Origin: Thermophilibacter provencensis
GTDB taxonomy: Bacteria > Actinomycetota > Coriobacteriia > Coriobacteriales > Atopobiaceae
Reading direction: 5' to 3'
Assembly: GCF_900128445.1 (NCBI RefSeq)
Contig: NZ_LT671417.1
Location: forward strand, 2,553,201-2,617,200
Length of the DNA: 64,000 nucleotides
Shown here: positions 27,424-36,224 of the stretch, piece after piece
Layout: each line of letters begins with the position of its first letter
Position numbering within the stretch: the first letter of the stretch is position 1
The notes under the pieces: model-generated
What the model saw: only the letters and a program-made list of their open reading frames with translations
What the model was told of the DNA's origin: nothing
Database searches by the model: none
Translations under genes and position numbers: made by a program

Positions 27424-30417
27424 TTACCTGGCCAGCAGGTAGCCGTAGTCGTCGCGGACGGCGCGGATGGTGAGGCGCACGTCCTCGGGCAGGCCGCACG
27501 CGGCGTCGTCCACGTCGTAGACGCCCTCGCCGGAGGCCAGGCGCACGCGGAAGCCACCCTCGACGGGCAGGAAGCCGCGGTTCTCGCTCGCGTCCATGTC
27601 CTCGGCGCTCCAGAAGAGCGTGAGCTTGTCCTTATACGGGCGGCCGCTCCACGGGCAGAAGACGGCGCAGTTGCCGCACTCGTTGCACATGCCGTCCACG
27701 TGGACGACCTGCTCCTGCGCGAGGCCCGGCACCTTGATCGCCACGTTGGCGCGGTTGGGGCAGACGTCGCAGCAGACCTCGCAGACGGTGGCGCAGCCCA
27801 GGCAGCGGCTCGTGGCGCAGCCGGCCACGTCGAGGCAGATGTCGCCCTTGCGTCCCATGATGGCGTCGTGCTTGTCGGCGCGGACGTTCTTCTCGGCGTA
27901 CTTGTTGAAGTCGACGCCGGCCAGGTCGCGGGCAACGGCCTGCGCGTCGGCGATGGCCTCCACGAAGGTGGCCGGCCCGCGGCGGCAGTCGCCGGCAGCC
28001 CAGACGTGGTCCACGCCGGTGGCGGTGCCAGCCGGGCGGCCGCGACGGTCGACCTCCACGCCCGCGCCCTCGTAGAGCCCGCGCTCGATCTGCTCGCCCA
28101 CGGCGCAGATCACGGCCGTGGCGGGGACCTGCACGGTCTCGCCCGTGCCCTCCGGGCGGCGGCGACCGGACTCGTCCGGCGCGCCAAGGCGCATGACCTC
28201 GCAGGCCAGCTTGCCGTCGGCCACGCCGATCGGGGCGAGAAGCTCGCAGAGCTCAACGCCCTCCTCGAGGGCGAGCTGCAGCTCCTCCTCGTCCGCCGGC
28301 ATCTCCTTCTTGGTGCGACGGTAGACGATGCGCACGTTCTTCACGCCCTCGGCGCGCTTGGCCACGCGCGCGGCGTCCATGGCGGTGTTGCCGGCGCCCA
28401 CGATCACGACGTCGGTGCCGAGCTCCATGGGCTCGCCGGCCTTGGCGGCCTCGAGGAACTCCAGGACGTCGATCTCCTCGCCGGCCTTGAGGCCCACCTT
28501 GCCCGGCGCCCACGCGCCCGTGGCAACCACGACGTCCGTGAAGCCCTCGTCGAAGAGCTCGGCCACGCTCGTGACCTCGCGCCCCATCTGGACCTGCGCG
28601 CCAAAGGCGAGGCAGAGGGCCACGTCCTTGTCGATGTCGTCGTGGGAGATGCGGAACTCGGGGATGACGTGGCGCGCCACGCCGCCGAGCTTGTCCGTGC
28701 GCTCGATGATGGTGACCTTGGTGCCGGCGCGCGTGAGGAAGAACGCGGTGGCGAGGCCGGCCGGTCCGCCGCCGATCACGGCGACGTTCTTGTCGGCCGC
28801 GGAGGCCAGCCGGGCCGGGCCGGCGGCACGGAGCTTCTTCACGACCTCGTCGAAGCCGCCGCGGGCCGCCTCGAGCTTGGACTCGCGGATGCGCGCGCCC
28901 TCGGGCTCGTAGAAGCTGCGCTCGCACTTGGCGCCGCAGGGGTGCGGGCAGAGGTTGCCGGTGATGTGCGGCAGGGCGTTGCGCTCGACGACGACCTGGA
29001 GCGCCTCGGCGAGCTTCCCCTCGTCCACGCGGGAGAGGTAGGCCGGGATGTCCTGCTGGATGGGGCAGCCGGTACGGCAAGGCGCCGTGAAGCAGCTCAT
29101 GAGCGGCAGCTCGGCGTCGACCTTGTGCGGCTTGGCCGGCTTGATGGGCTTCTGGTAGTCCTTGCCGGAGGACACGCGGGCGGCGAGCTCGGTCACGGCG
29201 TCAACGTCCACGTCCTCGGAGCGCGGCGCGCCGGCGAGAAGACCGGCGATCTGGAAGAAGCGCTCGTAACCGCCGGGCTTGAGGACGTTGGTGGCCATGG
29301 TAATCGGCCAGATGCCGGCCGCATAAAGCTCGCGGATGTTGCGCGCGTCGGCACCTCCCGAGTAGGAGATGCGCAGCTTGCCGTCAAACTGGCGGGCGAT
29401 GCGGCGCGCCAGCTCGATCGTGAGCGGGAAGAGCGAGCGGCCGGACATGTACATCTCCTCGCTCGGCAGCTCGCCGCGGGTCACGTCCACCGGGAAGGTG
29501 TTGGTGAGCTTGACGCCAAACGCGAGGCCCTTCTCGGCGCAGAGCTTGATGAGGCGGTCGAACATGGGCACGGCGTCGGCCCACTGCAGGTCCTCGCGGA
29601 AGTGCGTGTCATCGAAGACGATGTAGTCAAAGCCGAGCTCGTTCAGGCGCTCGCGGGCAAAGTCGTAGCCCAGGAGCGTGGGGTTGCACTTGATGTAGGT
29701 GTTCACGCCCTTCTCGGTGATGAGGTAGGTGGCGATGCGCTCGATCTCGTCAGGCGGGCAGCCGTGGAGCGTGGACTCGGTGACGGAGTTGGAGACCTGC
29801 GGGGAGACGGCGTTGACGAAGTCGGCGTCGACGTTCTGGAAGCGGTCGAGGTTGGCGAGGGCCCAGTCGCGGCACTCGGCCCAGACGTCGGTGCCGGACG
29901 CGTCCTTCATGCCCTCGATGTACGTGTCGACCTTGGGGCTCTGGATGCCCTCGAGGCTGTAGCCCACGGACATGTTGAAGACAAAGCCGTCCGGGTCGCC
30001 GAGGCCGTACTCGCGGGCGATGAGCTTGCAGGCCCACCAGGCCTTGACGTACTCCGCGAAGGCCTGCGGGACGGTGAGCTCGGTGGACCACTCGCAGTTG
30101 TAGCACTCGTCCTCGGCCACGATGCAGGGCTTGTTCACGCAGGCGGAGAGCTCCTCGCCGTCCATGATCTGGACGGTCTTGAGCTCGAAGAAGCGCGAGC
30201 CCGCCACGTAGGAGGCCACGATATTCTGCGCAAGCTGGGTGTTGGGGCCGGCGGCCGGGCCAAAGGGGGTCTCGATCTTCTCGGCAAAGATCGGCTCGGC
30301 GCCGCCCTCGTGGACGTAGGCCTTGCGCACCCCGAAGATGCTGGCCTGCGTGTCGTGCTCGGTCAGGATCCAGTCCATGACCTGCGCGAACGGGATCGGC
30401 CTCATGACGTCGCTCAT
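27424..30417 (-). CDS. ygfK: YgfK, putative oxidoreductase of selenium-dependent purine metabolism
   Basis: This 997-residue protein, close to the E. coli length, has three parts. Residues 1-430 form a dihydroorotate/dihydropyrimidine dehydrogenase-like barrel (TESTLHGCPPDEIERIA near 225). The middle is a GltD/DPD-like flavin and NAD(P)H domain with Cys-rich entry (CRTGCPIQQDI), VIGGGPAGLA and VIVGAGNTAMDAARV. The C-terminus has more Fe-S motifs (CLGCATVCEVCCDVCP and CNECGNCAVFCPW). The protein is annotated elsewhere as a putative selenate reductase subunit, but its constant link with SsnA and the hydroxylase suggests electron transfer for purine hydroxylation. The ATG at 30417 follows GGAGAGGAG; a longer frame upstream is rejected. 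Confidence 0.92.
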   Translation of the reverse strand: MSDVMRPIPFAQVMDWILTEHDTQASIFGVRKAYVHEGGAEPIFAEKIETPFGPAAGPNTQLAQNIVASYVAGSRFFELKTVQIMDGEELSACVNKPCIVAEDECYNCEWSTELTVPQAFAEYVKAWWACKLIAREYGLGDPDGFVFNMSVGYSLEGIQSPKVDTYIEGMKDASGTDVWAECRDWALANLDRFQNVDADFVNAVSPQVSNSVTESTLHGCPPDEIERIATYLITEKGVNTYIKCNPTLLGYDFARERLNELGFDYIVFDDTHFREDLQWADAVPMFDRLIKLCAEKGLAFGVKLTNTFPVDVTRGELPSEEMYMSGRSLFPLTIELARRIARQFDGKLRISYSGGADARNIRELYAAGIWPITMATNVLKPGGYERFFQIAGLLAGAPRSEDVDVDAVTELAARVSSGKDYQKPIKPAKPHKVDAELPLMSCFTAPCRTGCPIQQDIPAYLSRVDEGKLAEALQVVVERNALPHITGNLCPHPCGAKCERSFYEPEGARIRESKLEAARGGFDEVVKKLRAAGPARLASAADKNVAVIGGGPAGLATAFFLTRAGTKVTIIERTDKLGGVARHVIPEFRISHDDIDKDVALCLAFGAQVQMGREVTSVAELFDEGFTDVVVATGAWAPGKVGLKAGEEIDVLEFLEAAKAGEPMELGTDVVIVGAGNTAMDAARVAKRAEGVKNVRIVYRRTKKEMPADEEELQLALEEGVELCELLAPIGVADGKLACEVMRLGAPDESGRRRPEGTGETVQVPATAVICAVGEQIERGLYEGAGVEVDRRGRPAGTATGVDHVWAAGDCRRGPATFVEAIADAQAVARDLAGVDFNKYAEKNVRADKHDAIMGRKGDICLDVAGCATSRCLGCATVCEVCCDVCPNRANVAIKVPGLAQEQVVHVDGMCNECGNCAVFCPWSGRPYKDKLTLFWSAEDMDASENRGFLPVEGGFRVRLASGEGVYDVDDAACGLPEDVRLTIRAVRDDYGYLLAR

Positions 30418-30546
30418 TGTTGCTCCTCTCCTGCGGGAGGTTTCCTCCCACGCCCGCCGGCGAGACCGCGCGCCGGCGAAAGGGTGACGTTCGGCCCCGC
30501 GGAGGCCGAGTGGGGCCGGGCGCCCCTCGCGCCCGGCCAACGGTTC

Positions 30547-31890
30547 CTAGTACGTACGCTCGTTGAGCGTGCCCCAGAGCTTCTTTGACTGCTCGAGGGT
30601 CCAGGCGTTGATGCGCTCCTCGTCAAAGGCCACGAACTCGCGGTCGCGGTAGAGCACCTTGCCGTTGACGATGGTGGTGCGGCAGTTCTTGCCCATCATG
30701 CCGAAGAGCATGTGGCCGTCGATGTTCTCGTCCGAGAAGGGCGTGAAGACCGGGTAGTCCATCACGATGACGTCGGCCGCGGCGCCGGGCGCCAGAACGC
30801 CGATCCTGCGCCCAAAGTACTCGCTCGCCATGGCGGGGTTGTTCTGGAAGAGCATCGTCATGGCCTCGACCCAGCCCACGTTGGGCATGGCCGCGTTGTG
30901 GCGCTGGATGATGAGGAAGACCTTGAGGCTCTCGAGCATGTCGTGCGTGTAGGCGTCGGTGCCCATGTGCACCGGGATGCCGCGGCGGAAGAACTCCAGC
31001 ACCGGCGCACAGCCTACGGCGTTACCCATGTTGGACTCGGGGTTGTTGACGATGTGGGTGCCGGTCTCCTTGATGATGTCCATCTCGGCGGGCGTGACGT
31101 GGATGCAGTGGCCGAGCATCGTGCGCGGACCCAGGAGGTCGTGCTGCAGCAGGCGCTCGATCGGCGAGATGCCGCCGCGCTTCTGCCGGCTGTCCCAGAC
31201 GTCGTTCATGCCCTCGCAGACGTGGATGTGGAAGCCGGTGAGGCCATTGTTGGCCTCGGCCATCTTGTCCATCGTCTCGTCGGAGAGCGTGAAGGTGGCG
31301 TGCCCGCCAAACATCGCGGCGATCATGCCGGAATCCTGCTGGGAGGCCCACTGCGCGAACTCGGCGTTCTCGGCAATGGCCTGGTCGCGCTTCTCGGGGC
31401 CGCGGCGGTCGGACGTCTCATAGCAGAGGCACGCGCGGATGCCCGTCTCCTCGCAGACGTCCTTGATCGCAAAGAGGGAGCCCGGGATCTCGCAGAAGCT
31501 CGCGTGGTGGTCGAAGATCGTGGTCACGCCGTCGCGGATGGAGTCGAGCACCGTGGCGTACGCCGAGGCGCGCGTGCCGTCGAGCGTGAGGTTGTCGTCG
31601 ATCTTCCACCACTGCTGCTCGAGGTTCTCGAGGAAGTTGGTGGGGTTGCAGCCCTTGATGGACAGGCCGCGGGCCAGGCCCGAGTAGATGTGGGTGTGGC
31701 AGTTCACGAGGCCCGGCATGATGACGCCGCCGTGGGCGTCCACGTACTCGGCGCCAGCGTACTTCTCGGCGAGCTCGGCCTCCGGGCCCACCTCCACGAT
31801 CTTCTCGCCGTCGATGGCAACGGCTCCGTGCTCGAGGTAGGGGGTGTCTGCGTCGCGCGTGATGACGCGACCGTTTGCTACGAGCAGCAT
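30547..31890 (-). CDS. ssnA: SsnA, amidohydrolase of selenium-dependent purine metabolism
   Basis: This 447-residue amidohydrolase has the metal site HxH in VNCHTHIYSG (about 64-68), further ligands in GFHIHVCEG and LGHCIHVT, and an Asp in MGTDAYTHD. Members of this group deaminate or hydrolyse purine-like rings; SsnA itself is known mainly through its constant association with selenium-dependent molybdenum hydroxylases. It lies between the NCS2 permease and ygfK. The start follows a purine-rich leader (AGGAGAAGAAG). Confidence 0.92.
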   Translation of the reverse strand: MLLVANGRVITRDADTPYLEHGAVAIDGEKIVEVGPEAELAEKYAGAEYVDAHGGVIMPGLVNCHTHIYSGLARGLSIKGCNPTNFLENLEQQWWKIDDNLTLDGTRASAYATVLDSIRDGVTTIFDHHASFCEIPGSLFAIKDVCEETGIRACLCYETSDRRGPEKRDQAIAENAEFAQWASQQDSGMIAAMFGGHATFTLSDETMDKMAEANNGLTGFHIHVCEGMNDVWDSRQKRGGISPIERLLQHDLLGPRTMLGHCIHVTPAEMDIIKETGTHIVNNPESNMGNAVGCAPVLEFFRRGIPVHMGTDAYTHDMLESLKVFLIIQRHNAAMPNVGWVEAMTMLFQNNPAMASEYFGRRIGVLAPGAAADVIVMDYPVFTPFSDENIDGHMLFGMMGKNCRTTIVNGKVLYRDREFVAFDEERINAWTLEQSKKLWGTLNERTY

Positions 31891-31948
31891 CTTCTTCTCC
31901 TATCTTTGCGGGCGAGAAGGACGGGTGCGTAGGGTGCGGGCCCTGCGC

Positions 31949-33349
31949 CTACTCCTTGCTGGCGGGCATGACCTTGGCGACGGCCTGCTCCTTGGTGGCC
32001 GCCTTGCGGATCTCGTGCGGCGGGTCGACCGGCAGGATGAGGTTCAGGATGATGGCCATGATGGCGGCCGGGGTGATGGCGTTGGAGCCGATGACGGTGG
32101 TCACCCAGCTGGGCATTCCCTCGCCGGCAAGGCAGCCGGAGGCCATCCAGATGCCCAGGCCAAAGACCACGGAGGTGCCCACGATGGTGGTGGTGCGCGG
32201 GGTGAGGCCGTCCTTGGTGAACATGCGGACGCCGTTCATGGTGATGGTGCCGAAGACGCCCACCGTGGCGCCGCCGATGACCGGCTGCGGGATGGCCGTG
32301 AGCAGCGCGGAGAGCTGCGGGAGCAGGCCCGCCGCCGCGAAGACGGCCGCCACGATCACGAAGACCCACTTGTTGACGACCTTGTTGGAGCAGATGATGC
32401 CCACGTTCTGACCAAGCGCGGAGGTGGGCAGGCCGCCGATGAAGGCGGAGACGAGCGAGGTGCAGCCCTGGGAGACGATGGCGCCGGAGAGCTCGCGCTC
32501 GTCGGGCATGCGGTCCATGGAGCCGAGGCAGGCGGCGGAGACGTCGCCGATGACCTGGATGGCGACCATCGGGTAGACCACGGCGAGCGTGATGCAGACC
32601 TCGGGGTGGAACTCGATGGCATAGGGCATGATCTTGGGGAACGCGAAGATGCCGGCCGAGCCCACTGCGGAGAAGTCGAGCATGCCGAAGGGCGCGGACA
32701 CGATGATGCCGGCGATCATGCCGAAGAAGACGCTGCCGAGCTTGAGGGTGCCCTTGGCGAAGTTGTTGAGGCCAAAGACCACGGCAAACGTGACGAGCGC
32801 CACGCACCAGGCCTGCGGGGTGCCCCAGAGCGCAGTGCCCTCGCCGCCGGCCATGTACTTGATGGCCGTCGGGTAGAGCGAGACGCCGATGGTAAAGATC
32901 ACCGTGCCCGTGACGACCGGCGGGAAGAACGCCTTGAGCTTGCCGTAGAAGATGCCAAAGAGGATGGCCGCGATGCCGCCCACGATCTCGCCGCCGAGAA
33001 GCGCGCCGAAGGAGAACGTGGCGCCCATGGCCTGGAGCGCCGGCAGGAACGCGAACGACACGCCCATGACGATGGGCAGATTTCCGCCGATGCGGCGGAA
33101 CGGCGCAAAGGCCTGCAGCGCCGTGTCGATGGCGGAGAGGATCAGCGCGACCTGGATGATGTCGGTCTTCTCCTGGGCAGTAAAGTTGAACGTGGCCGCG
33201 ATGAGGATCGCCGGGGTGATGATGCCGGCGAAGGAGGCCAGCACGTGCTGCAGGGCGCAGGGGATCATCTCGCCGACGGGCGGCATCCCCTCGCGCTGGA
33301 ACAGGTAGTCGTGGGCGCTCTTGACCCCCGTCGCTTGCGTCTTAGCCAT
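31949..33349 (-). CDS. NCS2-family xanthine/uracil permease
   Basis: This 466-residue membrane protein has about 12-14 hydrophobic spans and typical NCS2 regions (VVIGSNAITPAAIMA near the end, SALGQNVGIICSNKVVNKW in the middle, and GVSFAFLPALQAMGATFSFG). It should import the purine handled by the downstream enzymes. I chose the ATG at 33349 because AGAGGA precedes it. It is the first gene of the operon and ends 59 bases before ssnA; the octamer GGCGAGAA lies in that gap. Confidence 0.92.
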   Translation of the reverse strand: MAKTQATGVKSAHDYLFQREGMPPVGEMIPCALQHVLASFAGIITPAILIAATFNFTAQEKTDIIQVALILSAIDTALQAFAPFRRIGGNLPIVMGVSFAFLPALQAMGATFSFGALLGGEIVGGIAAILFGIFYGKLKAFFPPVVTGTVIFTIGVSLYPTAIKYMAGGEGTALWGTPQAWCVALVTFAVVFGLNNFAKGTLKLGSVFFGMIAGIIVSAPFGMLDFSAVGSAGIFAFPKIMPYAIEFHPEVCITLAVVYPMVAIQVIGDVSAACLGSMDRMPDERELSGAIVSQGCTSLVSAFIGGLPTSALGQNVGIICSNKVVNKWVFVIVAAVFAAAGLLPQLSALLTAIPQPVIGGATVGVFGTITMNGVRMFTKDGLTPRTTTIVGTSVVFGLGIWMASGCLAGEGMPSWVTTVIGSNAITPAAIMAIILNLILPVDPPHEIRKAATKEQAVAKVMPASKE

Positions 33350-33384
33350 GATCGTCCTCTCCACGATGCTCCGACTATGTTTCG

Positions 33385-33440
33385 ATAGTATTGCGAGAGA
33401 TGTCTAACAATTTGTCTGCTTTGATGAAAATCTGTTAGAC
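33385..33440 (-). promoter_or_regulatory. Promoter and inverted-repeat operator of the purine operon
   Basis: Reading leftward, TACTAT at 33390-33385 is a plausible -10 box. Inverted arms GTCTAACA (33402-33409) and TGTTAGAC (33433-33440) cover the expected -35 region and beyond. A third CCTAACA element lies at about 33576. The divergent YheO/DauR-like regulator is the obvious candidate binder. Confidence 0.5.
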
Positions 33441-33645
33441 GGTAGGTTGCGGGGCGTGAGCGGTCGGGACACGGCCCCGTCACAAGAAAAATACCGTTAT
33501 CTACGCCGTGAAATAACGCCACGTCAGAGCCCGTTTTTCTCGCCAGGGCGAGCCGAATCTCCAGGTTCGGACGCCTAACAAAAAGTTTGAAGTCGCAGCA
33601 AATCGGCTAGTATGCTCTCATCGCACCGCCAATCGAGGAGGCCCC

Positions 33646-34299
33646 ATGACCGAGGAGCAGCTCGACTTCTACAAGCGACTCGCCCACGCCCTTGCCCTGC
33701 AGTTTGGCAGCAGCTGCGAGGTCGTCGTGCACGACCTCGAGACGAAGGACCCCAGCCACTCCATCGTGGCCATCGAGAACGGCCACGTCACCGGCCGCAA
33801 GCTCGGCGACGGCCCCAGCCACGTGGTGCTGGAGGCGCTGCACGCCGGCGACGCCAAGCTCGAGGACCGTCCCGCCTACCTCACCAAGACCGCGGACGGC
33901 AAGATCCTCAAGTCCTCGACCGTCTTCATCCGCGACGAGGACGGGCATGCCGTGGGCATCTTCGCCATCAACTACGACATCACGATCCTTCGTGCGATGG
34001 GCGACACGATCGCAGAGGTCGTGGGCACGGAGCCGAGCGCCCCGCGCGAGCCCGAGCCCATCGTGCGCAGCGTGGCCGACCTCCTGGACGACCTCATCGA
34101 GCAGAGCGTGCAGCTCGTGGGCACCCCCGTGGCGCTCATGAGCAAGGAGGAGAAGGTCCGCGCGATCCGCTACCTCAACGACACAGGGGCCTTCCTCATC
34201 ACCAAGAGCGGCCCCAAGGTCTGCAAGTTCTTCGGCATCTCAAAGTACACCCTCTACAGCTACCTCGACGAGGCGCGCGCCAGCGAGAAGGACGCGTAG
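33646..34299 (+). CDS. YheO/DauR-like transcriptional regulator (PAS plus helix-turn-helix)
   Basis: The 217-residue protein has an N-terminal YheO-like PAS domain (about 5-125: CEVVVHDLETKDPSHSIVAI, then GHAVGIFAINYDIT). It ends in a short DauR-like helix-turn-helix (about 165-212: GAFLITKSGPKVCKFFGIS). Such regulators sense small metabolites, often amino acids or purine-related compounds. It is divergent from the permease-ssnA-ygfK operon and shares its upstream region, so control of that operon is likely. The ribosome binding site is GAGGAGG. Confidence 0.9.
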   Translation: MTEEQLDFYKRLAHALALQFGSSCEVVVHDLETKDPSHSIVAIENGHVTGRKLGDGPSHVVLEALHAGDAKLEDRPAYLTKTADGKILKSSTVFIRDEDGHAVGIFAINYDITILRAMGDTIAEVVGTEPSAPREPEPIVRSVADLLDDLIEQSVQLVGTPVALMSKEEKVRAIRYLNDTGAFLITKSGPKVCKFFGISKYTLYSYLDEARASEKDA

Positions 34300-34482
34300 G
34301 TCCGGCGCACCGAGGCGTCGCTCTGGCGCGGCTCCGTGCGAGCGAGGAAGCCGCAGGGGCGCTCCCCGCTCCGCGGATGTGTATGAGATGCATGTTCGAC
34401 GTCATTTTCGCAGCTGCACCCGTCCTCTGGCCCTAGGCTTGGATGGAGCCAAGGCCACCTGTGGACGGAGAGGCGACGGGAG

Positions 34483-35088
34483 ATGATGCGAATGCGCGGC
34501 ACGGAAGCCTGGCCGGCCGTTCTGGGGATCGCGGCGGGAGCGCTGGCGCTCTTCGGGACCGTGGGCATCGTGGGCGTCGAGCTTCCTCTTGCGACCATGC
34601 CGCTCTCCGCAGGCAGACTGGCAGACGCGCTGCTCACCGCCTTGGAGTCGCTGCGAAGCATGCCGCTTGTCGAGGAGCGCGCCTCGGAGATTGTCACATT
34701 CCTTCAGAGCGCCACCGGAGGGCGCCTCGCGACCCTCCTGTGGACCCTCTGCGCCGGCCACGTGCTGGCGTGCGGCGCCGCCATCACCCTCGCAGCGCTC
34801 GACCTCCGGGGCGCGCACCGCGCCTGGCGCCCCGTGGTGGCGGGCGCGCTCGTGGTCGCCGACGCCGCGGTGGTCTCCGTGCTCTGCTCGGCGATGAGCT
34901 GGCAGCTCTACCTGGTTGTCCGCTCGGTCGCACGGGGAAACCCCTGGGCCGTGGGACGCGGGGTCGCGGGGCTTGAGCTCACGCTCACCCCCGGGCTCGG
35001 CCTGGTGGTCGCCGCCCTTCTCGGCGTCTGCGCGATCGCGCTCGCGCTGGTCGGCCGCCGCGGCGCGTCCGTCGCGGCGGCTAGTTGA
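34483..35088 (+). CDS. Unrecognised membrane protein with four predicted spans
   Basis: The 201-residue product has hydrophobic segments at about 12-33, 84-105, 116-140 and 168-190, with a soluble loop between the first two. No family is recognised. Its stop overlaps the stop of the convergent YitT gene by 8 bases. The start may be the ATG at 34483 or the one at 34492; GGGAG lies close to the first. Confidence 0.6.
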   Translation: MMRMRGTEAWPAVLGIAAGALALFGTVGIVGVELPLATMPLSAGRLADALLTALESLRSMPLVEERASEIVTFLQSATGGRLATLLWTLCAGHVLACGAAITLAALDLRGAHRAWRPVVAGALVVADAAVVSVLCSAMSWQLYLVVRSVARGNPWAVGRGVAGLELTLTPGLGLVVAALLGVCAIALALVGRRGASVAAAS

Positions 35089-36025
35089 CCCCGCGGAAGC
35101 CTCGGCCGATGATCTCTGAGCTGCTCGTGATGGTGATGAAGGCGCCCGAATCCATCGCGCGGACGAAGAGCCGCAGCTTCATGGCCTCGCGGCGCGAGAG
35201 CACGCTCGTGAGGATGGTCACGCGGCGGCCGGAGTAGGCTCCCCAGCCCTGTGTGACCGTTGCCGTGCGCCCGAGCTTCTTGACGATGAACTCCTCCACC
35301 TCGCGCGGGTGCGAGCAGATGACCTGGCAGACCTTGCGCTGGCGGATGGACTCGATGAAGCCGTCCACGACGAAGGTCTTGCCGATGAGCGCGAGCACGC
35401 AGTAGAGGCCCACGCGCGGCCCATAGAGCCCGATGGCCGCCACGACCACGCCCACGTCCACGGCGAAGAGCGCCTTGCCGATCTCGATGTCGGTGTGCTT
35501 GCGCAATATCATGGCCAGAATGTCCGTGCCGCCGGTGGAGGCACCGATGTCGAAGACGATGGCGGAGCCCACGGCCGGCAGCAGCACCGCAAAGCACACG
35601 TCGAGCCAGAGGTCGCCCGTGATGGACTGGGTCACGGGAAAGAGCCACTCGAAGAGCGAGGTGTACCCCGAGAGGGCAAACGACGCGAAGGCGCTCCAGA
35701 GCACCGCCCTGCGGTCGAGGAAGAGGAGGCCCAGGAGCACCAGGACCGCGTTCAGAATCCACATGTAGACCGAGACCGAGAGCGCGGGCACGGCGGTGTT
35801 GAGCAGGATGGCAAAGCCCGTGGTGCCGCCAAAGGCGAGGTGGTTGGGCGTCTTGAAGAGCACGAGCGCAATGGCGGTGAGGATGAGGCCCACGTTGAGC
35901 AGGCCGAAGAACGCCGGGAAGCTGTAGGCCATCCTCCGCTTTGACAGACGCTCCCCCCGCGCCGCCTCGTCCTCCGTCACCGACCCGGACACGGGCTCGA
36001 CCGCGTCCCCCGCCTGCTCCTCCAC
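35081..36025 (-). CDS. YitT family membrane protein with DUF2179 domain
   Basis: The 314-residue protein has five or six membrane spans containing NVGLILTAIALVLF, FGGTTGFAILLN and IGASTGGTDILAMILRKH. A cytoplasmic DUF2179 domain (about 225-305) contains VTQGWGAYSGRRVTILTSVL. YitT-like proteins are of uncertain transport function. I place the start at the GTG at 36025 because GGAGG lies 5 bases before it, giving an acidic, unstructured 40-residue head. A longer ATG start at 36187 would read through a hairpin and is unlikely. Confidence 0.85.
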   Translation of the reverse strand: MEEQAGDAVEPVSGSVTEDEAARGERLSKRRMAYSFPAFFGLLNVGLILTAIALVLFKTPNHLAFGGTTGFAILLNTAVPALSVSVYMWILNAVLVLLGLLFLDRRAVLWSAFASFALSGYTSLFEWLFPVTQSITGDLWLDVCFAVLLPAVGSAIVFDIGASTGGTDILAMILRKHTDIEIGKALFAVDVGVVVAAIGLYGPRVGLYCVLALIGKTFVVDGFIESIRQRKVCQVICSHPREVEEFIVKKLGRTATVTQGWGAYSGRRVTILTSVLSRREAMKLRLFVRAMDSGAFITITSSSEIIGRGFRGVN

Positions 36026-36042
36026 CGCGCCTCCTCGGACAT

Positions 36043-36070
36043 GCCCGGGGATGGCCCCGGGCGGGTTTTT
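36043..36070 (+). terminator. GC hairpin with T-run upstream of the YitT gene
   Basis: The stem GCCCGGGG/CCCCGGGC with loop ATGG is followed by GGGTTTTT on the plus strand. That orientation would stop transcription running rightward, opposite to YitT; on the minus strand it would be a leader hairpin just ahead of the YitT ribosome binding site. Confidence 0.45.
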
Positions 36071-36224
36071 CAGCTCTGGAAACGGCAGTCTAGCAGTTTG
36101 GAGGGACTCCGGCAGGCTCGTTCGGAAGGCCGCTCCCAAGAGTCCGACCCTCGGCGCGCTGCGGGCGCGCGGGCGAGCGGCGAGCACCCTCCGAGAGCCC
36201 GGGCGGGGATGGCGTGGCGCGACC

